DNA from: Bacteroidota bacterium
Lineage (GTDB): Bacteria; Bacteroidota; Bacteroidia; Chitinophagales; Chitinophagaceae
Direction of reading: 5' to 3'
Assembly: GCA_018266555.1 (NCBI GenBank)
Contig: JAFEAF010000019.1
Span: 1-64,000 of the forward strand
Length of the DNA stretch: 64,000 bases
Positions 63,710-64,000 of the stretch are shown one piece after another (the first letter of the stretch is position 1; every line of letters begins with the position of its first letter). The notes beneath the pieces were generated by a model. That model was not told where the DNA came from. It made no database searches and worked only from the letters and a program-made list of their open reading frames with translations. The translations under genes and the position numbers were made by a program.

Positions 63710-64000
63710 ATGGACAAATTGATTTATCTAGTTCCTGTGATGGGTCTCATCGGGTTGTTTTACACATTCATTAAGTCCGGTTGGGTATCCCGCCAGGATG
63801 CCGGAACTGACCGCATGAAAGAAATCAGTAATTATATTGCCCAGGGCGCCATGGCATTTCTTAAATCCGAATGGAAAATACTCGGATATTTTGTAGTTAT
63901 AGTAGCCATACTGTTAGCTGTAATGGCAAGTGCCAATCCTCATTCTCATTGGTTAATTGCAGGCTCTTTTATTTGCGGAGCCATACTCAGCGCTACTGCC
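63710..64000 (+). CDS. hppA: Membrane-bound proton/sodium-pumping pyrophosphatase (5' part)
   Basis: The first 97 codons of a gene that runs off the window. They encode MDKLIYLVPVMGLIGLFYTF (first membrane helix), then SGWVSRQDAGTDRMKEIS, NYIAQGAMAFLKSEWKIL and two more hydrophobic segments (YFVVIVAILLAVMAS, WLIAGSFICGAILSATA). The GTxRMxEI and GAMAFLxxEW motifs are diagnostic of the N-terminus of membrane pyrophosphatases, which couple pyrophosphate hydrolysis to H+ or Na+ transport. Ion choice depends on residues beyond the window. A TATCTTTG box lies upstream. Confidence 0.88.
   Translation, partial: MDKLIYLVPVMGLIGLFYTFIKSGWVSRQDAGTDRMKEISNYIAQGAMAFLKSEWKILGYFVVIVAILLAVMASANPHSHWLIAGSFICGAILSATA

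Noticed and set aside
63481-63774. 97-codon open frame on the plus strand
   Set aside because: It overlaps the promoter and first 65 bases of the pyrophosphatase gene in another frame and has no family features; the frame starting at 63710 is clearly coding.
1-64000. tRNA, rRNA, CRISPR array, prophage or complete IS
   Set aside because: No cloverleaf, rRNA-like stretch, regularly spaced repeat or transposase frame was seen; a covariance-model search could still reveal a small RNA.

Overview
The window looks like a chromosomal segment of a Bacteroidota bacterium, most likely family Chitinophagaceae. The evidence is a type IX secretion sorting-domain adhesin paired with a PorP/SprF-like protein, an FKBP lipoprotein of the gliding (GldI-like) type, a BT_3928-type DoxX protein next to a DUF1599 protein, many lipoproteins and Sec signal peptides ending in AQ, and upstream boxes fitting the Bacteroidota -7 consensus TAnnTTTG with few visible Shine-Dalgarno sites. 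No rRNA, tRNA, CRISPR array, complete insertion sequence or prophage was seen. Family names rest on motifs read by eye, with no database search.

Layout. 1-2000 is accessory: a winged-helix/PD-(D/E)XK nuclease gene bounded by a 15-bp inverted repeat, then a cluster of strong hairpins, then a small lipoprotein gene inside a second, longer inverted repeat. 2000-13000 carries an EF-G paralogue, a secreted TPR protein and several exported hydrolases (S10 peptidase, GH18 chitinase, astacin metalloprotease). 13000-20500 is a minus-strand run of a serine hydrolase, a DinB-like protein, an unknown 661-residue exported protein, a PD40 lipoprotein and an Omp85-type barrel. It is punctuated by three copies of a noncoding repeat, the best of which has 12-bp terminal inverted repeats flanked by TA, like a MITE. 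20785-25383 is carbohydrate-related: a Tat-type small subunit and a GMC flavoprotein with a CX2CX2CX3C motif (probable sugar dehydrogenase), divergent from a secreted type I pullulanase.

27028-32396 is the surface-protein pair (PKD adhesin plus PorP/SprF-like protein), followed by a BlaI/BlaR1-type regulator pair whose promoter carries a palindrome between its -33 and -7 boxes. 34779-44400 is mostly housekeeping: ndk, an NrnA-type phosphoesterase, FKBP, folP, DUF1599, BT_3928, an ABC permease, a CBS protein, DUF721 (DciA-like) with recF, and the pyruvate dehydrogenase E1 alpha subunit. 44400-52300 holds a TPR membrane protein, a LutA/YkgE-type CCG protein, a molybdopterin oxidoreductase with its cytochrome b, an EVE protein, a sirtuin, a saccharopine-dehydrogenase-like enzyme and a GYF_2-like membrane protein. 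52400-64000 holds gyrA, a TPR protein, a frameshifted HEAT-like pseudogene, NDH-2, serA divergent from a beta-lactamase-fold lipoprotein, the NAD(P)HX repair enzyme, and the 5' end of a membrane pyrophosphatase gene that runs off the window.

How the genes work together. The genes support a saccharolytic, proteolytic, surface-active aerobe: exported enzymes degrade chitin, alpha-glucans and protein, sugars may be oxidised in the periplasm, and NDH-2 and the E1 alpha subunit belong to central respiration. No clear multi-gene novel system is present. The most unusual parts are the two inverted-repeat-bounded units at the left end and the MITE-like repeat family at 14.8-19.1 kb.
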